Part shown: positions 10,425 through 20,841 of the stretch, in pieces | How the letters are laid out: every line of letters begins with the position of its first letter | How positions within the stretch are numbered: position 1 is the stretch's first letter | Assembly (NCBI RefSeq): GCF_963678635.1 | Contig: NC_087069.1 | Coordinates: 6,059,472 to 6,123,471 of the forward strand | Length of the DNA: 64,000 nucleotides | Direction of reading: 5' to 3' | Origin: Symsagittifera roscoffensis | Taxonomy: Eukaryota > Xenacoelomorpha > Acoela > Convolutidae | The notes under the pieces: generated by a model | Told to the model about the DNA's origin: nothing | The model's database searches: none | Seen by the model: the letters and a program-made list of their open reading frames with translations, nothing else | Translations under genes and position numbers: made by a program

Positions 10425-12738
10425 GTACAAAGAAGGTGAATTGCTACCTTTGAGAGTGTCCAGCAAATACTCAAGTGATCTATGTGTTGACCTACTACTA
10501 CTCAGCAGCGGACAGACTCATCACTATGTGCTGATCACTGATTTGATGAGGGTGGTGGAATATGTGCGTGGAAAACTACACCGAGACCGAAACCAAATTT
10601 GCCGCAAATGCTTCCATACATGTTCATCCATCGATACACTACAAAGGCACCAGGAAATGTGCTACCAAGACGAGGGAGTGGTAATCACTATGCCAAAACC
10701 GGGAAAGGACACTCATCGTTTCAAAAATTTAACTGCCCGCTGGTATGTACCGAGAGTTATTTACTTTGACCTCGAATCGCTACTACTACCCGTATACGGA
10801 CCGCAACCCGACCCCGAAAAATCTAGCACCCAAACACTAGAGATTCATCAACCATGCGGTTACGCTCTGGCCGTTGTTGAATTTGGGAAGCGTGAAGTTT
10901 TAAAGTTTGAACTGAAGAGAGGAGAAAATGTTATGAAGGAATTGATCGCCTCGCTCGAATTTTTGGCAAAACAAATATACCTCGAAAAACGAAAATATTA
11001 CACGTTCACTGGCACACCAAGTTGCACGCGTGAAGAAGCGCACACTTGTTGGATATGTGAAACAGAATTTGCTGACAATGACCAAGTTGTACTTGATCAC
11101 TGTCACTATACCAACAAGTTCTTGGGGTGGGCGCATAACGAATGCAATATCAATCGAAAAACGGCGAACTATATACCCGTAATAGCGCATAACTTGTCAA
11201 ACTATGATCTACATTTCATTATAAAAGCGCTCTCAAACAGTAACCCCGAAAACACTTACTCAGTGATCCCTTCCACTGAGGAGAAGTATATATCACTCAC
11301 TATGTCGGTTTATATCAAATCATACACCGATAAAAACGGAAAACTCAAAAAAGTGTATGAAAATCTACGTTTCATAGACTCCTATAAATTCATGCTGTCC
11401 CCCCTTTCAAAACTCGTCGAATACTTGCCGGAAGAAAAGTTTTTCCTACTGGAAAATTACTTTGAAGAACTTGGTTACTCATCAGAACAGATAGCATTGC
11501 TAAAACAAAAAGGTTTCTACCCGTATTCATACTTTAGTAGTTTTGAAAAGTTTCGAGAAACCCGACTGCCACCTAGAAAAATGTGGAGCAACACTTTACA
11601 GGGAGGGGAAATAAGTGTTTCGAAAAATCAGTATAACCATGCCATTAAAGTTTTCGCCGAAATGAAATGCGCATCACTAGGCGAGTACCATGATGTATAC
11701 CTAGCAACGGACGTACTACTACTCGCTTCAGTATTCGAAGCCTTTCGTGAAGTTTGTTACGAAACGTACGGATTAGATTGTGCATGCTACTTCACGGCTA
11801 GTAACCTCTCGGGCGATGCACTCTTAAAAGTCTGCAATGCAGACCTCAAGTTACTTACTGAAAGGGAGCATTTGAACATGGTTCAAAAAATGATACGGGG
11901 AGGGATGTCATCGATATATGCACGCCGTTTTTTTAAAGCCAACAACAAATACCTCGAAGACTACAATCCTGAAGAGCCCTCTAGCTATCTATTGAATATA
12001 GACGCTAACAATTTATACGGGGGTATTATGAAACACTGTCCCCTTCCCATCAAAGATTTCTCAATAGTTGAGGAAAGTCTCGAATTTATTTTGCAAACCG
12101 ACGATAAATCTGAGTGGGGATACATTTTGGAAGTGGATCTCAGTATACCTGAAGAACTTCAAGATTACTTTGCAGACTACCCTCTAGCCCCCTCACGTGA
12201 AGTTATCGGCACGGATAAACTAAGTAATGAGCAAATACAGATGTTAGGGGAGATGGGGGTCACGTCGCTACCAAAGGTACCAAAACTGGTTCAAACATTA
12301 GATCCAAAGGAAGGCTACGTTCTGCACTACCTCACATTAAAACTCTACATAGAACTAGGCTTAAGAGTTACCAAATTGATTAAGGTCTTAAAATTTCGTC
12401 AAGGTAGATGGATGGAGCCCTTTGTCGATTTAAACACTCAATTGAGAATGTCAGCGCGCAACAAATTTGAAGAGAACTTTTACAAGCTCATCGTAAATTC
12501 AGCTTTCGGTAAAACTATGGAATCAAAACTAGGACGCAAAAAACTAGAAATTATTAGAAATGAAAGAGAATTGCTTCAAAAAACAGCTTTGAACACGATG
12601 AAAAGCTTCCAGATAATCGACGAGGAAGTTGCTACTGTTTGTTTTGCTGTAACGAGTATTTTGTGGGACAAACCCATGATAATTGGTGCAAGTATTTTGG
12701 ATTTGTCGAAAAGATTCATGTTTTACTTTCATTATCGA

Positions 12739-12741
12739 TAA
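12739..12741 (+). other. In-frame TAA in polymerase between motifs B and C
   Basis: The TAA directly precedes an ATG, and the same frame continues into motif C 33 bp later, so it is a single-codon lesion (or recoded site), not a frameshift. Family members normally have an amino acid here in the loop before YxDTDS. Confidence 0.85.
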
Positions 12742-12997
12742 ATGAAAGCAAGCATGAACCTTGAACTGCTATACAGTGACACAGATTCGTTTATTTATGC
12801 GATAAAAACCGAAGACGTATACGCAGATCTGCAAAAACTGACCGATAGTTTCGATTTTTCCATCTACCCAAGCGATCACTTCTTATTCAGCAATGTGAAT
12901 AAGAAGGTTGTATTGAAATTTAAGGACGAGGCGGCGGGAAAAATCATTGCAGAATTCATCGCGTTGAAACCAAAGCTCTACTCGTTGAAATATGCAG

Positions 12998-13525
12998 GTT
13001 AGTATTAAAAAAAGCACCTCTCCAAACCCCTCCATTTCTTTACATTAAGGGTTCCCTTCATTGGGGTTTTGGATTTTGTTGGGACCAAATTAATAACTTT
13101 TGTTGATCCCTGTCAATTTAATTAGACATAACTAGCCCTGAAAGGCTCTGATTCTTCATTTAAAAACTTAAAATGAAGAACCATTCATCATTTAAAATGT
13201 TTTAAACAAATACTCACCACAAACGCACTTTTGTAACTTTTGACGTTAACAAATTTAAAATTTTGACATGGAATGATTTTTTGATAATGACACGATTTGG
13301 AATTTTTATGATTTGGAATGAATTAAGATATTTAAACTTTTTGGAATTTTTATGATTTGGAATGAATTAAGATATTCAAATTTTTTGGAATTGAAAAAAT
13401 TGGAATGTTATTAGATATTGAGTCTTCAAAATATTCAAATTTGGGAACCGTTTTCGTTATTAATACTAGAACTGGTCTTACAAAGCTAAAATATGTTTAT
13501 GGGCTAATCTTTGTTCTTTATTTAG
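12998..13525 (+). other. Intron 2 of polymerase (528 bp)
   Basis: Donor GCAG|GTTAGT and acceptor TTCTTTATTTAG join KPKLYSLKYA to the STSKRSAKGVV segment with correct phase. Inside, a 44-bp direct repeat (about 13295-13385) is AT-rich. Confidence 0.75.
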
Positions 13526-14059
13526 ATTCAACTAGCAAAAGGAGTGCAAAAGGAGTAGTACAACACTCCCAGCAGCAACTTACACACCAGAGGTTCAGGG
13601 AAACATTACTGAGTGGAAAAACCCTTCGTATATACAACTACTCAATAAAATCGAAAGCCCATACCAACATAACCATAGCGCAGAACCGAATTGCCCTTTC
13701 ACCCTTCGATAGTAAGCGGTTCTTACTATTCGACGGGATAGCTACATTGCCCTTTGGACACAGGTCTACAGAAGAAAATGTGTTCTTCGAGGCCATTGCG
13801 GAAGAAAGCGAGTGGGCAAACTCACAGTTGACAAATACCCCGACTTATAGCAGCGAAAACAGCGAAAGCTGGCAATCGCCGGAATTCCGGGTCCCAGATT
13901 GGGGCTTTCTTCAAGAAAGCTATACGGAGGAAGAGCTTCAAGAAGAAAGCGCAGCTAGCAGTTCAAGAGACCCTCCGCCTATCAATAATCCATTCATTCT
14001 AACAGAAGCGTCTGTTCGTTCTAGTCAGAAAAAAAGGAGAAAACTTGATAAAGTTGATC

Positions 14060-14065
14060 AATAAA
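14060..14065 (+). terminator. Poly(A) signal overlapping polymerase stop codon
   Basis: CAATAAAA contains both the TAA stop (14062-14064) and a canonical AATAAA, a very compact 3' end. Confidence 0.55.
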
Positions 14066-15091
14066 ATTTTTCACTTGAAAATGTCGGCCAAATTGCCTTG
14101 TTACTTGGAATTACGGCTGTACATTTGTAAATATAAAACATTCAGCAAACATTGTTTTAAGTTAAATAGACCGGCGCAAAAGAGACTGGTAATTGCAACT
14201 TACCCTTGAAGCAGGAGCGAAGGATTGAAGCAGGAGCGAAGTTTCCCAAAGTAAGCTAATAGTAAGGCTAAAAGAATCAAAATGGTGCAAGTCGAAATTA
14301 AGGGAGACTTGGAAATAAGTTTGAAAATAAAATAAGAAAGAGAAACGAACAATAATTACCAAAAATTTTTAAAAGGAAATATGAATGGTACTTTATGTAA
14401 ACTCATATTTATATGAACGAAAAGGATTAGCTTTTAGATAAAAATAAGCGAAAAAACGCAGCCGGATATACCCATACTTATTTAGTGGTGGGAAAGTTTG
14501 GAAGGGATTAAATTAAACCACCGCGCGAAAATAAATACCAAAGTATTTTGTCTGTCGGGTGTCCTTAGAGAGGGGTCTTTTTATTTCGGGCAGGGTACTT
14601 TGGGGTCTTTAAAAAAGATGGGTCCTTTTGGACCCTACTTTTGGTAGGACCCCAAAGACCCCTACCGTCGAAAAGACCCCCCCCCCCCCTAAGGACACAC
14701 GGCGGATTACAATACTACTCATTAAATTGCCTACAAAATCTGCTAGCCTCGAATCATGGAGATGATTTTTGCAGCGTTTTGCATGAAGAGTCCTGATTCT
14801 GATAAGTCTCTCTTGTGAAAAACGCAGTTTCGTCTGAATCATCCAGAGCCGGCTAGCAGCCGAGACCCTGGAAAACTAGATGGAAGTCCCTGACTTTTGG
14901 CGTTACAGTCTGATGACTGTACGAGAAAATCAAAAAATGCATATAAAACAAGGTTCCGTCGCGCGTATAAGAAACTCTTGTCTTCATTGGAACACTTGGA
15001 GTTTCTCCAGAAAGAGCCCAGTGCATAAAGCAAAGTGCAGTTGAGCTGACATCAAAGAAGCAAGTGGTCTCCATATCTCACGGTTAGGATC
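14066..15091. other. Region between polymerase unit and gypsy element
   Basis: Apart from the foldback at 14555-14705 I see no supported gene. Minus-strand frames at 14609-15074 are short and without recognisable motifs. Confidence 0.5.
14555..14705. repeat. Foldback inverted repeat, ~150 bp
   Basis: Nested complementary blocks: GTGTCCTTAG (14559-14568) with CTAAGGACAC (14689-14698), GGGGTCTTT (14572-14580) with the AAAGACCCC within 14671-14680, and CTTTGGGGTC (14598-14607) with GACCCCAAAG (14648-14657). The apex is GGGTCC-TTTT-GGACCC (14620-14635). A C13-14 run (about 14676-14689) interrupts the arm. It lies ~490 bp past the polymerase stop, so it is either a foldback transposon remnant or a structural end of the polymerase unit. 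Confidence 0.65.
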
Positions 15092-15619
15092 TGTTACACC
15101 CTCATCCGTTAGGTGAGGTATAATCTATGTTAGTTGAAGTCTACGCTGTGCTAGCTGAGAATTAAACAAAAAAGAGAACAACATAAATTCAACTGTCTGT
15201 GTTTAAGTCTGGCTGACACTGACCTCGAATCAATTGAGAGTCAGTGCCTCATAGGAACTAGTACATATGTCATTACGTAAAAATAGGTACTTATTTAATC
15301 ATCAGACTTCTATATGTGTTAAGTAATCGGTTAAGTTTATAGTATGTAATCATTACCAACTGGTAGTTCTAGCACCTAAATCTATATCATTAATAAAGGA
15401 TGTTTTGCTGTAATATCCGTACGGATAACATTTCCCTCTTTTTGATCAAGTGGATACTTCACTTATCCTCCCTTTTCTTTTCAATGACCTTTTCGGTATT
15501 ATCTTGTTGTGTGTCCTTCTCCGCTTGTATCGTGGTATGTGAGTCGATTTGTTCCGTTGTGTTTCCTCTTTCTCGTTGGAATGTCATAGAGATTCCCCGA
15601 ACCGGTGAAATGGCGTACA
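15092..15619 (-). repeat. 3' LTR of gypsy element
   Basis: 528 bp, TG...CA on both strands, matching 21813-22342 and 2534-3067. The 3' ORF (16106-15459) runs about 160 bp into it. Confidence 0.85.
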
Positions 15620-16106
15620 GTATGTTCATCGACTCCTCGAAGTTCTTGCTGAAGGATTCTTCTGTTGTTTTGGTTTTGTCGAGAATGTACCGGGATCTTG
15701 TTTTCATTTTCGTTGTAATGTGGCTGAAGTTTTCATGTCTCGTATTTTCTGGGGTTGCTGCTTCCATGTGGATTTCTGTGCACATGATTTCCTCAGAGGA
15801 ACTTAGTGACGGGATAGTTTCTGGTAGCGGATTCTGGTTGCCTTTTGGATTTACGGCTGGCTGATCTGCGACACTGACGTCGGTTGTAGTGAGTTCGAAA
15901 TGTGCTACAAGACAAGATTCGGGAGCCTCTGAGATTTTGGCAATTGGGATAGCGTTTCCCAGTTTGGTGGCCAGTGCGCTCTTTCTGTGTCTCGACGATC
16001 GTCGTAATTCGGGGGATTTTTGTTCGGGTGTGGCCTTAATGTCCATCCGTTTTGCGGCTGGTTTATCTGGTGACGGTGTTTTTTCGTCCAGGTCTGTATC
16101 TGACAA
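15459..16106 (-). CDS. 3' ORF of gypsy element (215 aa), unknown
   Basis: Open frame downstream of integrase, ending inside the 3' LTR. It is hydrophilic and low-complexity (DLDEKTPSPDKPAAKR, RRSSRHRKSALA, then E/T/Q-rich) and ends in basic EKVIEKKREDK. The SSRHRK block resembles the R/S-rich motif often found at the end of gypsy pol polyproteins, so this may be the tail of a pol product rather than a separate protein. No membrane segment, so not an envelope. Confidence 0.5.
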   Translation of the reverse strand: MSDTDLDEKTPSPDKPAAKRMDIKATPEQKSPELRRSSRHRKSALATKLGNAIPIAKISEAPESCLVAHFELTTTDVSVADQPAVNPKGNQNPLPETIPSLSSSEEIMCTEIHMEAATPENTRHENFSHITTKMKTRSRYILDKTKTTEESFSKNFEESMNILYAISPVRGISMTFQRERGNTTEQIDSHTTIQAEKDTQQDNTEKVIEKKREDK

Positions 16107-16411
16107 TAGTGAGATGGACGTGTCTTATTCGAATTGGATTTTTGTCAGGTCTACTTTCGGTTTTTTCTTAGGGCTCCTTTTTCCAGATGGTTTCGTTTGT
16201 TGCTGTTGTTGTTGCGTTTTGGGTTTCTTGTTTTGTTATTTTGCGTGTTGTGCGAGTTTTGATTTGCTGTTGAAGGTATTGAACAGCTTTTGTGGTCCCA
16301 AGGTTTTCGATTTAGCGATTGTTGGATGGTGTCCTGAATCGTTTTTGGAGGTGAGCGCTTTGGGCTCGTTGAGGTTGTTGTTCCCTCTGTGGTAGTAAGT
16401 TGGTTGGTGGT

Positions 16412-16949
16412 CTATTTTCCTGAAACACGTGGTTTTGCCCGAAGTAGATGTTTGTATGCCACAAAGTCCTTTAGGACCGCCTGCCTACAATTTCCGTATA
16501 CCCTTAGGTCCGGAATAAAAGCTAGGCCATCGTGCCTTATTACCCGGGGTTGTTTGCCATCCTCTCTTATCCACGCAGTGTGTGGGGAGTAATTTTGTAT
16601 GGATCCATTTTCGATAATTTTGAATTGTGCCCCAAATATTCCTGGGTTTTTTATTTTCCGTGCAATGGCTCCCAATTTTCTAGCTACTTGTTTCTAATCG
16701 AAGTCCTGTTTTAGAGTTAATTGTGAGCGCTGGACCTTTAAATCGGTTTTTTAAGATGATTAGGTGTGCCCTTTTTAGGTTTTGATTCTCTTGATTGGTG
16801 AGCGGTCTTATTGGCTTGCGCGTTTTTAATTTTCTAGGTTGTTTGACCTTTCGCTTAGAAATGATCTTTTGAGTTTTAATGAGTCGTAAGATTCGTTTGA
16901 AAGAGGTAAATGCGCACCTATCGAAACTTCTTGAGCAGTTGTTGATCAT
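16412..16949 (-). pseudogene. Post-integrase pol remnant, frameshifted
   Basis: Frames 16949-16680 (basic, KRKVKQPRKLKTRKPIRP) and 16675-16412 (GAQFKIIENGSIQNYSPHTAWIR, split at that point by me) continue the polyprotein after the integrase ORF in other frames. Consistent with the integrase C-terminal region broken by indels. Confidence 0.4.
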
Positions 16950-18198
16950 AATTGTCGTCGCTGCTCTCCAGCGTCATCGTGTCATGTTGGTTTATCGGCT
17001 CCGGTTGGATTTTCGCGCGTGGTTTTCCAGGGTTGTGGTCTGGAGAGGTACACGTCGGACCCTGCGGGTCGTTAGCTGTTGTGGCAATTTCATTTTCAAC
17101 GGGATTTAAGGTGGGTTCCGGCAAGTATTGGTGGTCTTTTTGTTTTGGTGCCATTGCTTCCTTAGCCCCTGTGTCTTTGTAGATGAGATCCAGCTCATCT
17201 TCGCTGTTCTTCTCGCACATAGCTTCCGCAGTTAGTGCTGGCTTCGTATCTACTTTTTCATCTAAACATGATAGTTTATTGTTTTCCCATGAAAGATTTG
17301 AGAGTTTTCGCGATTGGCTAAAATTGGTTAATGATGTATTGGGCTGCCGTCTAAAGTGGGCTTCGGACGGGGTTACTTTTGTAGTTGCGTTAGGCGTTAT
17401 GCGAAGTGCTTTAATTAGCTCGGCGACGTTAGACGCGAGTTTATATGGTTTGTTGTTTTTGTCGATTTTCATGATTGCTAATAATGATTTTAGAGTTCTT
17501 ATTAGTCGTTCAACCATACCCATTGCCCTGTGTTCATCCACTGGTGCAAATATTAACTTGGTACTATTAGTTTTGCAAATTATTAAGAAACTTTTTGGCC
17601 CGGAAACTTTGTGCGTGATCGCATCTGATGTTACGCGGACCCCATAATTTACGATATGATTTTGCAGTAAGCGAATGATTGTATCGGCTCTGTTGTTTGA
17701 AACCTTTGCATAAGGGAAACGGGAGAAACGATCTACTCCAACTAAGATATATACTTCTTTATCATTATCATCCTGTAATGGGCCCGTAAAATTCAACTGG
17801 ATTATTTCGTTAGGCTCAACTACTGCGTCGAGTGTCGTATAGTGCTTTTTTCCTGGGATGATTTTAAGATTCTTACCCTTATCGCGGCAGTTTTTACAAT
17901 TCTGTGCTGTGGCCACAATATCACGATGCAAGTAGGGATACCACACAGGTTTTGCTGCTTCGAGCATGCCGCCTTGGCCTGGGTGGGTGAGGTGTAACGC
18001 GTCCATTAGTGTTGGTCGTAATTGTTTCGGTATAACGACCCTATCGTCATACAGCAAAAGGCTGTCTCTGACTGACAATTGGTGGCGCACGTTGTAGACG
18101 TAGAGGCTATAGCAATGTTTGACACTGTTCCATTTTTGCTGCTTTACCATATTGATCAATGGTGATAGATTCCGGTCTCTTTGTGTAGCTGCTCCCAA
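16918..18198 (-). pseudogene. Integrase (gypsy element), first catalytic Asp replaced by Asn
   Basis: A 426-aa open frame. The N-terminal HH-CC zinc region is HLTHPGQGG...NCKNC (residues ~65-100). The core starts with QLNFTGPLQDD, where the family has an Asp at the Asn position (codon AAT at 17791-17793). A weak second Asp (TSDAITHK) and the conserved DEHRAMGMVERLIRTLK with its Glu follow. The C-terminus is an acidic/Pro-rich extension. With the first catalytic Asp lost, strand transfer should fail even though the frame is open. Confidence 0.8.
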
Positions 18199-19302
18199 AT
18201 TTCGATGTCTAACACATTTCTTAGGTTCTTCCGGAACAAGGGCGTGTCCTCCTCTTCCACTGTGGTCGTCTGGCCTTCTGTCGTGTTCGTTTCTTCTTCT
18301 AGTGTTTGTCAGATGGCATTGACTTTCTCGTTTTCTATCTTTTTAAAGGTGTAGCTCTCTGCTGATGGAATGAATTGGTGTGTAACATCACCAATGGTAA
18401 GTTCAGGCAGTGGTGGTTTGTTTAAAAAATCGTTGAATGTGGCGTAATTAATGGGAGCGAACGAGAGCTTGGTTTGTGTGCCACTGTGGCATTTTCTCGT
18501 TTTTCTTTTCAATGGGGGCGAGGCCATACCTTGTTGCAATTATCGACCATTTTTGTATTCCTACTACTAAGATATTTACAGTTATTCAGTTTATAATCTA
18601 TAGTTGAATGCGGAAAGATTGACTTTTGATTTGGTAGAGCGACTTGTTTGAGACATTTGACTTTGAACAGTGAATGCAGTTTGTGTGTGAACAGAAATCG
18701 AATTTCCAACGTTCTCGTTCCGGTTGAGCTTTTTGTTGCCCAGATATTCGATTGGATTTTCGTTGAGGGATATGTTTTTTTGCTGCTGTCTTGAAATTCT
18801 AAGCTTTTGACGAAATCGTCGATTAGTGTGACGACAAATTGCTCGTCCCAGTATGCCTGGGGTTGTGGTTTACCGACTGGATGTCTTTATTTGTAATTAA
18901 TTAGACCCATTTTACTGCCTGATAGGTGGTGTATATCAAAATCAAACGGGATGAGTCTGTCGATCCATCTGGTTAACCGGCTTTGATAGGTTTAATTACC
19001 TCTATTATTACTTTTTAGGGCACTAACTGATGCTTGGTGATCTCTTATCAAAGTAAACCGTCTATCATAGAGGTAATACTTAAAGTGCTCGATGGCCCAT
19101 ACTGCGGCTAGATGTTCCAGCTCGTTAACCGAGTTTTTTTTTCGCACGAATTCAAGATCCGCGATGCGTACGCAATGGTTGCCCCATCATCTGGTGTTTC
19201 TTGTTTAAGTGCCGCGCATATTCCATTGTGGCTGGCGTCGCAAATAATACACGTTTCCCTGTTGATTACAAAAAAAATTTTCATTTCCCTCCTTCCATAC
19301 AA
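18199..19302 (-). pseudogene. RNase H region of gypsy element
   Basis: The 19302-19108 frame carries CIICDASHNGICAALKQ (first catalytic Asp of RNase H) and IAYASRILNSCEKK. The following domain (around 19100-18900 minus) continues in another frame after a T-run at 19133-19142. Sequence between here and the integrase frame is open only in pieces. Confidence 0.65.
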
Positions 19303-19348
19303 AAGTAAATTTGTTGGTTGTAGACAGTAGAGGACGTAAGGGGGTACA

Positions 19349-20275
19349 TTATTGAGCCAGATTAGGGAGAAACTTGTTCAAGTGATCGATAGTTTCCATA
19401 AAATTTTTGAGTTGTTTGAAGGTTTTCGGGTGTTGCAGATTTACTATAGCATCTGTTTTCTTTTGCATAGAGGTTATGCCGTATTCGTTACTTATGAATC
19501 CCAGCCACTCAACTTCTATGCATCCAAATTTACATTTGTCGACTGAGATGGCTATGTTTTCGGCATCTAATTTGTCTAGAACTTTTGTTAGTTTATCTAT
19601 GTATTGTTCTTTAGTACAGTGTGAGATAATTAGAATATCATCTAAGAACGCAAACGTGTCTTTTTCGTTTTTAAGGGTCAGATCAATGGCTTTCTTGAAC
19701 TCCGCAGGCATATCGGTGAGTCCGTAAAAGCCTGTTTGGAACTGGTAGGTTCCTGTAGCCCTACTACCAACAATGCTGAAGTTACACTGCGTACGTGTTG
19801 TTTCATCAAGTGGCAGTTGGCTATACGCGTAGCGTAGGTCTAATGTAGAAAAAAAAGTTTGTCCCCGGCTTATTTGTTCATTCTTGAGCCAATTGTGCTA
19901 TATTGTCTAACAAAACCTCAATGTTTGGCATTTGGTATTTGCTTTTATGGATCGATTTGTTATTTGTTTCGAATCGATTGCTATTTTTATTGATTGATCT
20001 TTTTTCACCATTATTACAATAGGGCTGATGAATTGTTGGTCACTGCATTTCTCCAGACGGACTATATGACTTTAGTCTATTAGTGATCGAATTTCATTTT
20101 CCACTTTTTCTTGAATATGAATGGAAACACGTCTCCCTCGTTGCTGCAACGCCTTGAATTATTTAAAGAATTGAATATGAACCATGTGGTTTTTTGAGCG
20201 CCCTATTCGTGTACAGAGTCCCACGCCGCGATTTGTGTGACTGAACTGTCAATATTGTTTACATGAAATTTTGAC
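19349..20275 (-). pseudogene. Reverse transcriptase of gypsy element
   Basis: The 120-aa frame 19711-19349 contains FLDDILIISHCTKEQ (active-site DD), KCKFGCIEVEWLGF and the thumb region ending FLPNLAQ. The fingers and first palm part (20275-19712) are in other frames. Same domain as at 1-720. Confidence 0.75.
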
Positions 20276-20768
20276 TTACCCATTGGTTTTCTCTCCTGGT
20301 GCAATTGTATTCCAATCTGGGCAAGAAGATTGCGCCCCATGATGTTCGCTTGTCTGTAATCCACCAATATGAACGAAGCTGTTTGAAATCGTCAATCCTC
20401 CGAATTCCATAGGAGCAATCCATCGGCCAAGGGATGGGATTTTGTATCCATTGTAGCAGACCATTCAGTTGGTTTCGTCTTCATCTCCCAATTTGGTTTT
20501 AACTGCCGATCTTACTGTGGATGCCAGGAGGTTGGCTGCTTTTTCGTTCACGAAAGATGTTGGGGAACCTGTGTTGGCAATAAAAACGATAATTATTATT
20601 CGTCTCCAAGCGGACCCAAATAAGATGTCCTTGTAGATTGGTGTTTGTGATTACTTCTGCTCGTCTTGGTTCGAATTTTATCCAGTTGGTGGATGTATCA
20701 TCCGGATGGATTAGTTCCCATTCCGGGATAAAATCTTCTGCTTGCAGGTAATTGACGTAGGCGGCCAT
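20276..20768 (-). pseudogene. Protease of gypsy element, active-site Asp changed to Asn
   Basis: The active-site triplet D-T-G reads N-T-G here (AAC at 20573-20575, against GAC in copy A). The frame around it keeps the GSPTSFVNEKAANLL continuation, which is broken in copy A. The C-terminal part (20464-20276) has ANIMGRNLLAQ/P-type sequence. Retropepsins need this Asp, so the enzyme should be dead. Confidence 0.7.
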
Positions 20769-20841
20769 GTCTGTTCCCTGAAGATCCTGTTGCTGTGGAA
20801 TGTTCTCCTGTATCGCATTTACTTCGCTGGATTTGCATAGT

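Larger units (their letters stand above)
9265..14064 (+). pseudogene. Protein-primed family B DNA polymerase (Polinton/Maverick type), 3 exons, one in-frame stop
   Basis: Exons 9265-10325, 10425-12997 and 13526-14064 join in frame (1391 codons). Exon 1 has three C2H2 fingers (C13-H34, C46-H67, C75-H96), then the KCFLYCFVAAYH region typical of Polinton polymerases. Exon 2 has another Cys/His finger, Exo I FDLES (~467), an endonuclease-VII-like Cys/His insert (CWIC...DHCHYTNKFLGWAHNECN, ~562-600), Exo II HNLSNYD (~609), Exo III YHDVYLATD, palm motif A DANNLYGGIM (~879), motif B KLIVNSAFGKT (~1040) and motif C YSDTDS (~1137). A TAA at 12739-12741 interrupts the frame between B and C. Exon 3 gives the conserved C-terminus, then an acidic/Ser tail and KKRRKLDK. 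Role: replication of linear element DNA from a protein primer. Confidence 0.85.

Noticed and set aside
16879..17647. Plus-strand ORFs over the integrase region
   Set aside because: Antisense to the clear integrase frame on the minus strand.
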